From Reticulitermes speratus (taxonomy: Eukaryota > Arthropoda > Insecta > Blattodea > Rhinotermitidae): DNA of 64,000 nt. A model generated the notes under the pieces. It saw nothing but the letters and a program-made list of their open reading frames with translations, made no database searches and was not told the origin of the DNA. The translations under genes were made by a program, and so were the position numbers. Shown here piece by piece: positions 22,328 through 33,645 of this stretch (positions within the stretch are counted from its first letter, which is position 1; every line of letters starts with the position of its first letter). The stretch covers positions 24,261,908 through 24,325,907 of the forward strand of contig JAJKFL010000003.1 of NCBI GenBank assembly GCA_021186555.1. The letters run 5' to 3'.

Positions 22328-22790
22328 CAATCTAACCAACATTGCAATTGTGAGTCCAAAGTACGAAGACTGCACTGAAATAAATGACAGGATATTGAAG
22401 ACTTCAATCCAAGAAAATTCCGGGACTTACTATAATGTTGACCTGTATATTACGACGATACGTCGGGCGAACGGCTCTTATACTATAGAGTTTCTGAACA
22501 GTTTATCACCATCAGGTTACCACCGCATACACTAAATTTGAAATTTAACAGTTTTGTCATATTCTTCATTTTGCAAAAAGTTGAAAACTTTACAGCATGA
22601 CAATTTTCCGATCACAATCGCATTTGGTGTGACAATCAATACGGTTCAAGGGCAGATGCTTAAACGTATTGGAATATATCTACCATCGCCTAATTTTTCC
22701 ATACCCAGCTCACTGTGGCATTATCCTGAGCCTTTTCATTTAACAATGCCACTCTTGCAATTAAAGAAGGGCACCGAAAACATATAGAAC
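22328..22790 (+). pseudogene. Helitron PIF1-type helicase, C-terminal remnant
   Basis: Two blocks in plus orientation match the end of Helitron Rep-helicase proteins. NIAIVSPKYEDCTEINDRIL plus YPVEFLN-like YTIEFLNSLSPSG is the usual approach to the last helicase motifs, and FPITIAFGVTINTVQGQMLK followed by RIGIYLPSPNFS is helicase motif V/VI with its downstream strand. A frame change near 22540 separates them. In an intact Helitron this domain unwinds DNA for rolling-circle transposition; the Rep nuclease and most of the helicase are missing. No Helitron 3' hairpin with CTRR end could be fixed nearby. Confidence 0.75.
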
Positions 22791-22792
22791 AT

Positions 22793-23040
22793 TATAGATA
22801 CATTCCCGATTTAGCACCCTCCGACTTCCATCTTTTGGCCTCCTGAAGGATGCTCGCCCAGGACGCCGTTTTTGCGGACGATGACGAGCTGACACGCAGC
22901 GTGCGGGAACAGCTCCGACGCTCCAGCAAAGAGTTTCAGGCGGCCGGCATAGACAGTCACACGCAAAGTGGAAAAAGTGTGTTGATAATGAAGAAGACTT
23001 TGTGGAAAAACAATCTCAACTTTTTAAAGGTTGTACCCAT
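22793..23040 (+). pseudogene. mariner transposase, C-terminal remnant
   Basis: IPDLAPSDFHLLAS is the third catalytic-aspartate motif of mariner transposases (PDLAPSDFHLF). It is followed by FADDDELTRSVREQLRRSSK EFQAAGIDS, the C-terminal helix region, with a frame change in the PLK linker and a later decayed end. Only about 80 of about 345 residues remain. It abuts the Helitron fragment directly, without a visible TA target pair, so the order of insertion is unclear. Confidence 0.8.
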
Positions 23041-23235
23041 GACATACGTAAATTTCATTACAGTTGTAATTATAATTTCAGAGAAGAATAGGAGGCATTA
23101 CATTCGTACCGGCCTTCATACATTGCATAAAACAATTCTTGAATTTATTACAAAGCTCCGTGAGTGCATTTCGTTGCTAAAAATTGATACTTAATCTATA
23201 AATGTATCATTTTATTTTCTTTCAAACAGTTTTAA

Positions 23236-24394
23236 TTTCATAATCTTATATTATACAGAGTGGAAAATATATTAGGTTTTGTGGTGGCCGGCAATCTTAA
23301 GATCTAAATACCCCAAAACATCCGACCACTAGGGAACGCCTGGATTTTAAAAGTCCTTAATTGAAAGGTTAATAAATAATTATAGCTCCTATCGATCATA
23401 ACTAAATATGTCAAACTTTTTTTACTGTTTATTCTAAGAAGCTGTATGTATCTCAAAGCATATAGCGTAGAATGATTAGTCAATAATGATTTTGAAGGGC
23501 AGAGGAAGGGAAGACTAGCGGAAAGAATTTGAGGTGTATCGAGGAATTCGTCTGGAGGGACTGATGAATGCCATGCTTAACTCCAGTCAGAATAGTCAGC
23601 AGGATGTCGCGAATAAAAAGCAGGATTTCCAACCCCTCAATCGCGAAGAATTTGTCAAAAAGTAGCAGCTTTTCCATGTAAATGCATACCTCGGTCTAAA
23701 TGAGTAGTTCCAAACATCCAATAACTGGTCAACAGCTCACAGGTTAGAATATCCTTGATATAAAGAGTCATATGGGCCCATTTGTCGTGAATATCACGTG
23801 TCATGTGGCTTCAGGGGCGCACTGCTCCCTCTCATATCTATTTTTAAATTTAACAGACAGTAGGAGACGCTGACGTGGCCCGAAAGAACAGCCAGAATTC
23901 AGAGTAGCCTGTAAAACTGGGTTCTATCGCATGCATTTTAGTCTTTACTGTTATGCTCTTTGTAGATAAAACGCCACCCAGTTTACCACAGAACAGGCGA
24001 GGTGGGCAGAATACGTAGCATGCATGGTGACGAGACGTGAATAAAAAAACCTCTGGTACAAGACCAAGGAAAGGAAAGGACAAATCATTTACACTTGTGA
24101 GGTGTATTCGTGATCTTCCTCAGTTCCTCAAGTGCAGTGCTCGCATAGTACAATTAGTCCACAAACCCTTCCTCCGACAAACTTCAAGTTCATTAATCAT
24201 ACTCATCCTAGCATTCAACGATATACATTATGAACTAGTGAAGGGATCGGTAACAAGCAACAGATAAATAAGTAAATAAATACATAAATAAATAAGCAGA
24301 AGAATTTTAGAAAGCAGTATGTGACGGTGTAGACTATATTGATCTGGCTCAGCACAAGATCCAATAAAAAGAAAAAGTTCTCTCTGTGCATACC
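23236..24394. other. No gene recognised
   Basis: No domain or repeat match found. Short open frames at 23480-23677, 23850-24083 and 24037-24267 look random. Confidence 0.4.
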
Positions 24395-24660
24395 ATGAAG
24401 CCACGTAAGGGGAGAAGAGGTAGAGTTGCACTCATTTTTAACGTAGGAAATAGATGGAGGTGAGTGGTCAACTTCACCCTCCGACCACTTTACTCCCGGG
24501 AAAGAACGTCGTTACGCATTAAATAGGAGGCTGGCTAGGTTTCAGAGCAGGTCTGGACGTTTTGGAGCACAAAACTCTCTTGCGTGTGCCAGGATTCGAA
24601 CCCCGGACCATTCAGCCCGTAGCCTACCCATTACACCGACTACGCTATCCTGACTGGTTA
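24395..24660 (-). mobile_element. SINE family A (copy A2)
   Basis: Minus strand from 24657: GGATAGCGTAGTCGGTGTAA, then GGGGTTCGAATCCTGG (B box), CGTCCAGACCTGCTC, GTAAAGTGGTCGG and TTGACCACTCACCTCCATCT. More diverged than A1. Confidence 0.8.
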
Positions 24661-24774
24661 CGGTTCAGTAGGGGCTACTCTGACATATGCTGGCAATCCG
24701 TACCCTGCGTCACGTGGAAGGTGGTAACAGATGTGGAGGGAAAGAGAGGGTTACTACGTTCGCACGCTCGCTAA

Positions 24775-25489
24775 AGGTTCGTTTTCACGGGGATAGTTTA
24801 CGAGCTGGTAAGTCGAGCTGGCAAGTAGGTTACCGGGTAAGTTTTTATTGCCACTAGGCCGGGTCAGTTACTGGGAAGTAGGCACTGCTGTCGGACAATG
24901 TGGGAAAACGCTGTTGATGAAGTGGTTGATGCTTTTATTGATCGTCAGCTCCTGCTCCACTTTTTTTGGATTTTTCAATCTTCACAAGCTTCACGTTCTT
25001 TATACTTTTTATTCTTTCGTAGAACATCCACACCTTCGACAGCCACATTATTTTTTAATAGTTCGCCCATTAGTTTTGACATTGCACTGTCGCGTTTAAT
25101 TTTATTGTTGTAGTCGGAATGTCGGATGATCCAAAGACACTCAACGTTCTCGTAGACATCTAAAAACTTGACAACTTCCTCACTATTCCACTTGGACACC
25201 ATTTTTAATTATGTAACAATGCAAAACAATCAACACGTGGAGTCAAAACAAGCTATAAACATAACTTGACACTAGCCGCAGAGTGAGCTAGTAGGTGTTG
25301 CCACGGGGTTCTACATGCCCGCTCGTAGATCATGTGACCGGTAACAAGACAGCAAAGTAGCCCGGTCGTCAACTCTAGGTGGCCCTATCCGGGTACGCGA
25401 GTAAGTAGATAGTGCGGCTGTTGCTACGGGGCAACTTCACTTACCGCTCGCACTAGCGGCTCGTAAACTATCCCCGTGAAAACGTACCT
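24775..25489. mobile_element. PIF/Harbinger element with a MADF gene
   Basis: Ends AGGTTCGTTTTCACGGGGAT and, inverted, AGGTACGTTTTCACGGGGAT continue as ATAGTTTACGAGC on both sides: terminal inverted repeats over 30 bp. Flanking TAA at 24772-24774 and 25490-25492 fits the TWA target duplication of Harbinger. The 715-bp interior encodes a MADF-domain fragment on the minus strand but no transposase, so it is non-autonomous. Confidence 0.85.
24975..25202 (-). CDS. MADF (Myb/SANT-like) protein of Harbinger type, partial
   Basis: The 75-residue frame starts MVSKWNSEEVVKFLDVYENV ECLW and continues IIRHSDYNNKIKRDSAMSKL, the first two helices of a MADF domain (W..E...FL..Y...E.LW...DY..K..RD.A...L). 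Harbinger elements encode such a protein beside the transposase, where it binds terminal DNA and helps the transposase enter the nucleus. The usual third helix (K..NLR) is weak (LRKNKKYKE). The usual full length is 200 residues or more, so this is a truncated product. It lies inside defined inverted repeats, which supports its origin. Expression unknown. Confidence 0.7.
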   Translation of the reverse strand: MVSKWNSEEVVKFLDVYENVECLWIIRHSDYNNKIKRDSAMSKLMGELLKNNVAVEGVDVLRKNKKYKEREACED

Positions 25490-25559
25490 TAACGGTCCAC
25501 CCAAGCCAAGGTGGAAGGTATCGTGGCGAAGGCTGCATGGCACTGGGGTAGTAAATAGC

Positions 25560-26640
25560 AGTGTCGTGAACGATACCTTGGGGCTCCTGTACTGGGGACT
25601 TTGAAATATATGTACAAGAAGACTCTGGTGACGGGCTTCTCTCTCCATACAGGCCCTGTTGGGGGGACTTGGAGGGGGGACCTCTTCACCGGGGACTTCG
25701 AGAGACAGGTAAAAGAAGGCTCTGGAAAAGGAGCGTCTGTCTCAGGGGGACCTGGAGAGGGGCTCCTGTACTGGGGACTTGAAAGATATGTAAAAGAAGG
25801 CTCTAGTGACGGGCATCTCTCTGCACAGGGGCCCTGTTGGGGGGACTTGGAGGGGGGACTTCTTCACCGGGGACTTCGAGAGACCGGTAAACGAAGGCTC
25901 TGGAAACGGAGCGTCCCTCTGTATGGGGGCTCTGAGAGGGGAACCTGGAGGGTGGGGGCTCCTTTACTGGGGACTCTGAAAGATGTGTAAAAGAAGGCTC
26001 TGGTGACGGGTGTGTGTCTCCATAGGGGCCCCGCTGGGGGAACTTGGAGGAGGGACTCCTTCACCGGGGACTTCGAGAGACAGGTAAAAGAAGGTTCTGG
26101 AAACGGAGCGTCTCTTTCTCTATGGGACTCTGAGAGGGGAACCTGGAGGGGGGCTCCTTTACTGGGGACTTTGAAAGATATGTAAAATAAGGCTCTGGTG
26201 ACGGGCATCTCTCTCAGTAGGGGTCCCGTTGGGGGAACGTAGAGGGGGGACTTCTTCACCGGGGACTTTGAGAGACAGGTAAAAGGAAGGCTCTGGAGAC
26301 GGAGCATCTCTCTCTGTGGGAGCTCTGCGAGGGGAACCTAGAAGGGGGCTCCTTTGCTGGGGACTTTGAAAGATACGTAAAAGAAGGCACTGGAAATGGA
26401 ACATCTTTCTCTATGTAGGAGATACGTAAGGGGAACCTGCAGGAGGGTTCCTTTACTGCAGACTCTGAGAGACATGTCAGGGAAGGCTTTGGAAGAAGAG
26501 CATATCTCTCTTTATAGAGGGTCCGTGAAGGGAGCCTGAAGGGAGGGTTCCCATAGTGAGGACACCGAGAGACATGTATCAGAAGGCTCTGGAAACGGAG
26601 CATTTCTTTTTACAGGGGTTCCAAAAGGGTAACCTAAAGG
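25560..26640 (+). repeat. Dimeric minisatellite (about 98-bp monomer, about 196-bp dimer)
   Basis: CTCCTNTACTGGGGACT occurs at 25584, 25763, 25959, 26154 and 26349; TTCACCGGGGACTTCG-type half-units lie between them near 25687, 25865, 26062 and 26257. Distances within each series are 178-179 then 195-197, so two monomer types alternate as a higher-order dimer. From 26349 on, the spacing falls to 99 and 101, ordinary monomers. About 11 monomers in all. Both strands are rather free of stops, giving long spurious frames; the monomer length is not a multiple of three. Confidence 0.9.
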
Positions 26641-26656
26641 CATTTAGCAAGGGAGG

Positions 26657-26690
26657 GTTCGGCCAATACGTTTATTGGGCCGGAACCTGA
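26657..26690. repeat. Imperfect palindrome at the minisatellite edge
   Basis: GGTTCGGCCAATA and TATTGGGCCGGAACC face each other across a few bases immediately after the last minisatellite unit. Confidence 0.7.
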
Positions 26691-26842
26691 ACTTGATATA
26701 TTTTTCTGTTATGTATAACTTTGAGGATTTATGGCCTTATGTTGGGCCACAACACTCTAAGAAAGCATCTGTATTTCAGGTGGCACGAAGGGCCTGTGCA
26801 GGCCTACGTGCATCGGGCCTCTAAGGGCTCGAACCCATTATA

Positions 26843-26879
26843 TATTCTATTCTATTCTATTCTATTCTATTCTATTCTA
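26843..26879. repeat. (CTATT)n microsatellite
   Basis: About seven pentamer units, nearly perfect. Confidence 0.95.
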
Positions 26880-28450
26880 CGGTTCAGTAACGAGCTATTG
26901 TGAATACGTTTAAAAACTTCGAATTCTACACACGCTTTGTGGACTCCCTGAGCGACTATCAGCTTCGTCATAAGGAATGGACTACTCCGGCTGCCGCAGT
27001 GCGTTGTCAGAAAGCTCGCTAGTATGCAGTGAGCTGTGTGTGTGCGAAGACGCCAGGTCGCGCAGCCTTAAATATAAAGTTACTGCTGCTTCTGTGTGTG
27101 CCTTGGATTTACTACTAATTTTAGTGCAAAATTATTTGTGTTTATTCAGTACAAGGCGTGACAGTGGTGAGTAATGAAAAATTGCTGAAGCGGAATATAT
27201 GGATCTAGTCATAAGATTGTCACAATTATTAAGACATTTTATTGTCTCAGTTCAGTTTATTTTAACAATAGCCGGAGTGAAGAACTATCGCTTTGGGTAG
27301 TGATGTAATATACACGGCTCTGTGAATATGCACATTCCTCTCTCATACCGCGGACAGAACAGAGCAAACTCAAAGATGAATTTACTCCGTACTGTTCCTC
27401 CCATGTAGAGGGGCCATGACTGTTAAAGCAAAGTGTCAGTATGCCTTAGTTTTTTTTTCGATGCGTTTCAAATTCTCATCACTAATTTTACAAATGACAC
27501 AAGCAATTTTTTTTTTTTTTTTTCTAAATTGAGCGTTGTTACTTCTTTCACGTTTTAGCTACTATACAGTGTAAGACTGCCATGGAAAGTAACCCCATCC
27601 TGGGCGACTAACTGGCACGTGTGCTTGTGTTTCTATTAATAACGAAGCTACGATCTGACATATGCGTTGAGAAGGTGAAGACTGTGCAGTGTTTCCTGAG
27701 GTTTAGAGTCGAGCTGGGGGTGAAGGATTTAGAAGGTTCAGTACTTCCAAGACATGCGCAAACAAGTGCGAAAATCCGTTCATAATCCTCAAGAACAGCA
27801 AGTGCCTTAGGGTTAATTGTAGCCCTTCGTAACGTGCTCCCAACTTTATAACAACACAGAGACAGCAATGACCACGTCTGTGTATTTAGACAGTTCCTGG
27901 AGGGCAGTACTATGAATGAGGCCAAGATAATTTTCTCCTACCGTTCTTCTGATTTATTATTCATATTCATCCAGCAGCACCAAACACCAAAGGACGAGTA
28001 CTTTTACGTGCCTGTGACAGAGTGCGTGTAACGTTACAAACGCTACTAACAGACAGCCTTTGTTAATCAGATGTTCCATTTATTGACTATATGTTTTATG
28101 TGTTAATCATACTTTCAAGCACATTGAACAGAATTCGGCAACTTAAATTTTCCACTCGAAATCTGATTTGATTGAGATTTTCATTGTATTTATCTGTACC
28201 TCCTAAAATACTCTCGGGCAGGTTATAAATTGGATCACAACTGCTTTCCTTCATATCCTCAATTTATAATGGAAAGTTATCGACGTTTAGTAACTTACGC
28301 AGTTGAAAGAACATCGCTAAATTAACTACAAACGCAACAACACATAGTGATGCCGTGCATTAAAAGGGAAGGACTGTGCCACATCATGGCGCACATAACC
28401 TCAGCCAGCACATTGAACTGAAAACTTTGAAACACAGTAGTGATTATAAC
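26880..28450. other. No gene recognised; possible 5' exon near 26990-27168
   Basis: About 26960-27170 is GC-richer than its flanks and ends in a good 5' splice-site string (AGTGGTGAGTAAT, donor at about 27169). No protein match and no visible TATA box, so an untranslated first exon is only a guess. The rest is AT-rich with a T-run near 27508-27523. Confidence 0.25.
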
Positions 28451-28540
28451 ACCACCTGTTATAACACTGCGAACTCCACATTTTGTCCATACAGTGTATT
28501 TATAAGTTCCGCACGATTCTTACGACATTCCCCTGGTAAG
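28451..28540 (+). repeat. Dispersed repeat D, copy 2
   Basis: ACCACCTGTTATAACACTG, then CATTTTGTCCATACAGTGTA, TTTATAAGTTCCGCACGATT and CTTACGA align in order with the other D copies; about three quarters identical. Confidence 0.55.
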
Positions 28541-30115
28541 CATCAACCGGTTGGTCGTTATAATGCTATATAAAGAAGGGGCAGTGTGTTTACTGTGAAG
28601 TAGGAATTGAAATATGAAGTGTTTTTTCGATACATTTTAGACCTTACCATGCAGACGTATGGGCAAGTAAGGCAAAGTTGAACTCAGCTGCTTTCTAAGT
28701 GTGCGTATTAACTCGTAATGTAAATACATCCTCGTCCGCAGTGTAGGATGGCTCGTGCAAGCCGGTGTTATTCATAAATGGTCCGAACGGAAACGCGACA
28801 GACAATAAACAATGAATGGAATTAGTGACTCGTATAGCAGTTGGCTGGTCACCGTGTAATTTGCTAGGAGGATGCCAACGTTTCGGAGGAGCATAGTGCC
28901 TGCATTCGAAAGGTGCCATATTGATTGGCTGGTTGTAGCAATGTATGTGTGTTTATTTTGTTGCCTCGAAGTGTGACAGCGTTTAAGTAATTGTTTGGAA
29001 CCAGATGTTCATACAATTTTTCAGACGTTAAAGTAATCGAGAATCAACACCGGGAACCTCCCTAAGAAGAAACGCATTTCAACCACTATACGGGAACGTT
29101 CGGCGTAATGACGAAAGAGTTTCATGTCAAAAATGAATTCTTAAGTGTAATGATACATTGCCCTTCATTACTAATGAAGGGTTACAATATTTTGGATTTT
29201 ATTATTATCTGTCTTTACAAATAATATGCGTGCGTCAAATATTGATTTGATGTAGAAGGACTGTGACTGCACTGGGTCGGACCGTGGCCTTCGTGAAATT
29301 CCGCGTGGTAGCCGGAAAAAGCCGAACCTTGTGGGCAGGTTTTGATGGTCTATTAATGGTTCATAGAGCGTCAATAGCCCGCCACATTTACGTTCACACA
29401 CACACAGGACTGGACTGGTAATGTACCCTGCTGTGGCCTTGATAAATCATTTTCAAAGCTGTCCATGACGACACGGTCTGAGTACACTCGCAGTCCAGCC
29501 CTGTATATGCGTAAGAAACACGGTCTCACAATGCAATTCAACGAAAAAGACACAATCTAGATGTTTAGCAAAACGACACAGTCAGAGCACAGTCGCAGCC
29601 CAGTCTTGCATATGCGAATTAGTCTTTATATTTCGTGTAGATTTACAAATTACAAGAAAAGTAGAGACGAAACATTACATTCTTGAAAAAGCAACTGACT
29701 TTTCCACTCCAAAGATTCCACTTATCTCAGGTAAAAGAGAGTTAATCGTGTTCTTCTTTTAGAACAACATTTCGAGATATATATCTCAGTCTCCCATGGT
29801 ATAATGTATCTTGCTTTCCTATGAGACTTGTTTAGAAAGACAATTCCCAACCTGCTGACGAAAAGTAATACCAGCGGTCATTGTCTACAGAAGACGAGGG
29901 GGAGGTTGTTCCCAGCGTTACGCAAGATCTTCCTGTCGGATATAAATCTGGCCCTGTCCTTCCAGTAAAAGAGAAAGTGTATCACGCATGACTTTACAGC
30001 GAGAGGAACAAGCGCCTTCATGTTTGTTAATTACATGCCTCCTGCATATTCATTACACGCCCAATGGAAACGCTGTCATAATTAGCATTGGTCCTCAGAA
30101 TCTTTTACAAAATTC
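28541..30115. other. No gene; a two-unit tandem duplication at 29467-29625
   Basis: Units starting ACGACACGGTCTGAG (29468) and ACGACACAGTCAGAG (29572) share about 45 bases with CGCAGTCCAGCCCTG-like text, spaced 104 bp. 28860-28895 carries CCAACGTTTCGGAGGA, the inverse of the motif at about 20977. Nothing else assignable. Confidence 0.5.
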
Positions 30116-30218
30116 TTCATTTACTGTTTACGCAAAGACGCTAACAGCAACTCAGATTATCTCACATTATGTAGCGTGGAATGATACAGCAGATTTTCTG
30201 GCCAAGATGTCAAACTGA
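30116..30218 (+). pseudogene. Possible LINE RNase H end fragment
   Basis: The end of an open frame reads SHYVAWNDTADFLAK, close to the SHCGVxGNExADFLAK motif that holds the last catalytic Asp of I/Jockey-type LINE RNase H. Upstream 60 residues show no further match. A short chance match is possible. Confidence 0.35.
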
Positions 30219-30423
30219 GAACTTGCAAACAGGAAGCACGGACGCTACCCCCTGAAGATATGGAAATGTTGCACACACAAACTGACCACTCGCGCCACAT
30301 TAACTGAACAAGGAAATAGGTGCTTGTGGTACTGTCATTAATTGCCTTATTTGCCACAGAATGTCATGAAATTATACACAAAGCTCTTGCTTCGAAAAGC
30401 AGTCCACTTGTATAATTTATTAG

Positions 30424-30690
30424 CGCCTTACTCTAGTGTAGTCGATATAGTGACTAGGCTACTGGCTGAATAATGGAGGAATCGTGATTCGATTCCCGGA
30501 AGGGGCATGGGATTTTTCTCGTCTCCAAAAGCGTCCAGACCGGCTATGGGCCACTCAGACTCCTAGTCTTTGCATAATGGGTGTAAAGCGATCAGGGCGG
30601 GAAGCTGACAGCCAATTTCTATCTTTTGCCGAAATTAAGAATGTGTGGATTTATATCTTCATTCGCACATATGCTCTCATGACGTGCACA
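30424..30690 (+). mobile_element. SINE family A (copy A3)
   Basis: Head GTGTAGTCGATATAGTGACT, B box GTGATTCGATTCCCGG, then GCGTCCAGACCGGCTATGGG, CATAATGGG, GTAAAGCGATCAGGGCG and CTGACAGCCA. Diverged but in the full family order. Confidence 0.75.
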
Positions 30691-31156
30691 GGGACAACGT
30701 TACCTCACCTTTACTTACCATCAATATACGAATTGTATTTGTGGTAACTCCTGAGTCGGAAACAGTATTTACAGATTATAAAGCTGCTTATTATGTAATT
30801 TCTCGATCCTCCAGTTACTTCCTACTTCCTAGGTCCAAAAATTCCCCTCAGCACCCCGACTTTGTTTTCTTCTCTGAGGGCAAGAGTAAGAGATAGGTTC
30901 CACATCCTCGTATACAAGAACACCACATACATTTAGAGTGTTGTATACTTCACCTTTACATTTCTAAATTGCATACAGTAAAATAACTTACAAAACACAA
31001 ACACATTTCACTGAAAAGAGGGGATGGAATGTAGGAAGACGTCAGAATAGTTTACTGAAACATATTTACGGTCATTATAATCATAATTATCACCACCACC
31101 ACTTTCGTCGTGGTCATCATAATCATACTCATAGACTTCTTCTTCTTTTGTTTTAT
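30691..31156. other. No gene recognised
   Basis: AT-rich DNA with a short CAC/CAT-rich patch near 31085-31130. No match seen. Confidence 0.4.
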
Positions 31157-31500
31157 TCAGGTTGTTGGATGATAAGTATCCAATCCTTTCTTTCTTCCAA
31201 CAGTATTTTCTTTTTGACTTATTTCCAGTTCGTACCTGTGTGAACCAACATATTTTTGTTTATCCACAAGCTTCTTTCCTTCACATTTTAACTCTGATGC
31301 CCTTCTGGGAATCATTCGTATGTCCGTCCTTTTTACGTCTCTCAACAGCTGTAGTAGTTTCTCTTCTAATTGAATCAACAGATTTTGGATCTCCAAGTTC
31401 TCTACTAAAATTTCATTTGTAATTCTGTCCCTTCCTATTGCTCTCCTATCGCGTCTCAAAAATGTCATATTCGCGTTTAGAATTGCAGTTTCCTTGCTGT
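31157..31500 (-). pseudogene. LINE reverse transcriptase, C-terminal remnant
   Basis: The 103-residue frame begins MTFLRRDRRAIGRDRITNEI, continues LIQLEEKLLQLLRDVKRTDI RMIPRRASELK, and ends near 31157. The pattern F.RR..R..RDRI.NE.I......I......L...GH..RM...R.PR...E matches the C-terminal region after the polymerase in RTE-like LINEs. The conserved G.RP.GRP..RW block is degraded. No polymerase core remains. A different LINE subfamily from the one at 246-2345. Confidence 0.7.
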
Positions 31501-31677
31501 TTGTAAGGATAAATGGTTCGCGAGATATATATATATATTTTTTTTTAATCGTTTTCGTATCCTCGTCTTGGAATCTCTAATGTCTACCATATACATATTA
31601 TAGTTTCGAGTTACGTTTAAAAAATACAAATATCCTGTGATATTTGTAGGTTAATATTTAACGACACCTAAAAGTCG

Positions 31678-31860
31678 AACATCGCGGCTGAATGAGTAGC
31701 ATTCCTGTTTCGAATCCGGATGATATGGGGATCAAACCTTGAGCCAGAGACAGGTTTCATTTTCCTCTCCCTCCCCCCAAATTATGGAAGGCAATGATCG
31801 CCTCCTTCCAAACCTCTGCATTTTATTATTCACCAACCATTCTACCACTCGAAGTTAAAG
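31678..31860 (+). mobile_element. SINE-like element, family E (copy 1)
   Basis: ACATCGCGGCTGAATGAGTA resembles a tRNA 5' part (A box), with GGGGATCAAACCTTG as a weak B box, followed by CAGAGACAGGTTTCATTTTC. The head resembles the minus-strand segment at 44860-45065. Confidence 0.45.
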
Positions 31861-33479
31861 AACCTGAGCTACTCAAAACGTCTTTGAATTAATCACAAAA
31901 ATATAAGACACCGGCTTATGTAATTTTTGTACGTATGTAGTTGTTTCAGTGTTTTTCGACTTCAGACGTGACCTAGTAAACACAACTATGAAGGTAACAG
32001 TCGTGGCCTATTCAAATGCTGGAGTAGTGCCTATTTAAAGGCACTATTACTGCATTAACTTGGTAGACATCAGTCAAGTCACGACCATTTCGGAGTAAAC
32101 ACGTCTTCCATCCTGAAGAGAGATGCAGCATGTTCCTCCGAAATATTGGTACACGATGTCACGTTCCAGAACACCGTAATCTTATTCAGTACTCAACATG
32201 GTCAGAACCGTAGATCTCATGAACTGTCCGTGTATAGCCATGTGACATAATCATACTCGTTATAGGATAAACTTTAATATCATAGTTTCCTTTACGCCCA
32301 GGAGATTTGCGAAGAACTGATTCTTTAAAGGTTTACCAATTTTAAAATCTAGCTACTGAAGCCTGAGAGTGTATGGGGCATGTCTCACATATCACCGGAA
32401 GTACCTGCACCGGGGATCAGAAGAGCTGATTTAGGACATTATTTTCTGGTCACTGCAATGCCAGACTTAACAATCAACATACACGTAGTTTGACTCTAGA
32501 GAAGCAAAATGTTCGACCATCGAAGGCGAGGGCATCTATGTTGAAAATTGTCGTAGTTTTTCTCAGTCTTTGTAAACAAATGCCTAGCGTTGTATCACGT
32601 GAGGCGACTGCCTCCTTTTGCGTTTCTCAGAATTCGACATTCACAGTAGTTGGCCTTTCGATGAAATGATTTGTTAGGTTATCGTCGTTACTTATATACA
32701 TGTATTAATAGGAAAAATATGAACTGTTTTAACTATAATAACTAAATCCAAGGAGAAGAACCCTTTTGCAGAAGCCGACAGCGTTAAATTAATGAAGAAT
32801 TTCTCCGTAATTTATGGAACTCAAATCCTCAATCACAACAGTATGGCAGTAGATCCTACCCTGAAGCTGCTGAATGAATCAGGAGTCCCTTGACATATTT
32901 TTGCTTTCTCACTGGTGTAATTCTTCATATGTAGACGGTACATTTTATACAAGATCCACGCCGCGCCACAGCTCAGGCTGTCATGAAGCAGCCCATATAA
33001 GGCTTTAAATTAAGTAAAATTATGTACACCAAGCCTTTGTTTTACGACCGTTTTACTTTTTTTGCTTTAACGCCCATTGCCAATTTATACCACTTCTTAA
33101 TTGTTTAGATTGTTTAATATTAATGTTTTATTTTGTACTGATTTAGTATTGGCCACATACAAGGTTACTTGTAGCTGAAACACCAATCAGACTGGAAACC
33201 AGAAACGTGATAGCGTGTAAGCCAATTAAATAATTTATTTTATATGTATTAAGGCATCTGAAGCTCATAGAGCATTCTCTCGAGGTTACTGTAAGCTTCT
33301 CCATGAGGAAACTTTGTCAGAAAGAACAGAAATAAAATATTATAGTTAAACACGCATTAATAAACAAAACTAAATAATCTGTATCACAGCTTACACTCCT
33401 TGAGGTGAATACGTGGTGTAAGTGAGTAAAACAATAAAATTGAAAGCTTTAAACCGAGGAAGTTATTGTGAAATAAAGC
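31861..33479. other. No gene recognised
   Basis: No domain. 32095-32165 holds a TCCTCCGAAATATTGGTACA motif of the kind seen in Penelope-type tails. 32790-32880 faintly resembles the RTE LINE tail. Otherwise AT-rich unique-looking DNA. Confidence 0.35.
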
Positions 33480-33645
33480 CGAGGCGGTTCAGTCGCCGGC
33501 CTCGTATTATAAAGGCCTGGAATCGGTTCGATGCCAGTCCATATGGTGTTTGTGATGGTGAAAGTAGCACTGAGAAAAATCTCTCGATTTTGCCCTGTCA
33601 TTCTATCAATGATCCATATTCACTCAATTATAACCGACGCTGTAT
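33480..33645 (+). mobile_element. SINE family B (copy B2)
   Basis: CGAGGCGGTTCAGTCGCCGG then GGCCTGGAATCGGTTCGATG (damaged B box), GTGTTTGTGATGGTGAAAGT, CACTGAGAAAAATCTCTC and TTTTGCCCTGTCATTCTA follow the family B order. It stops at the hAT end at 33655. Confidence 0.7.

Noticed and set aside
25601-26603. Long open frames on both strands (up to 147 codons), Pro/Ser-rich with repeated SKSPVKES-like phrases
   Set aside because: They follow the minisatellite units, the monomer length is not a multiple of three, and frames switch between units; a by-product of GC-rich tandem repeats.
25560-26640. CRISPR-like array
   Set aside because: Units are contiguous minisatellite copies without unique spacers, in an evidently eukaryotic sequence.
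27608-27925. 105-codon minus-strand frame
   Set aside because: Random-looking composition, no motif, no neighbours that support it.
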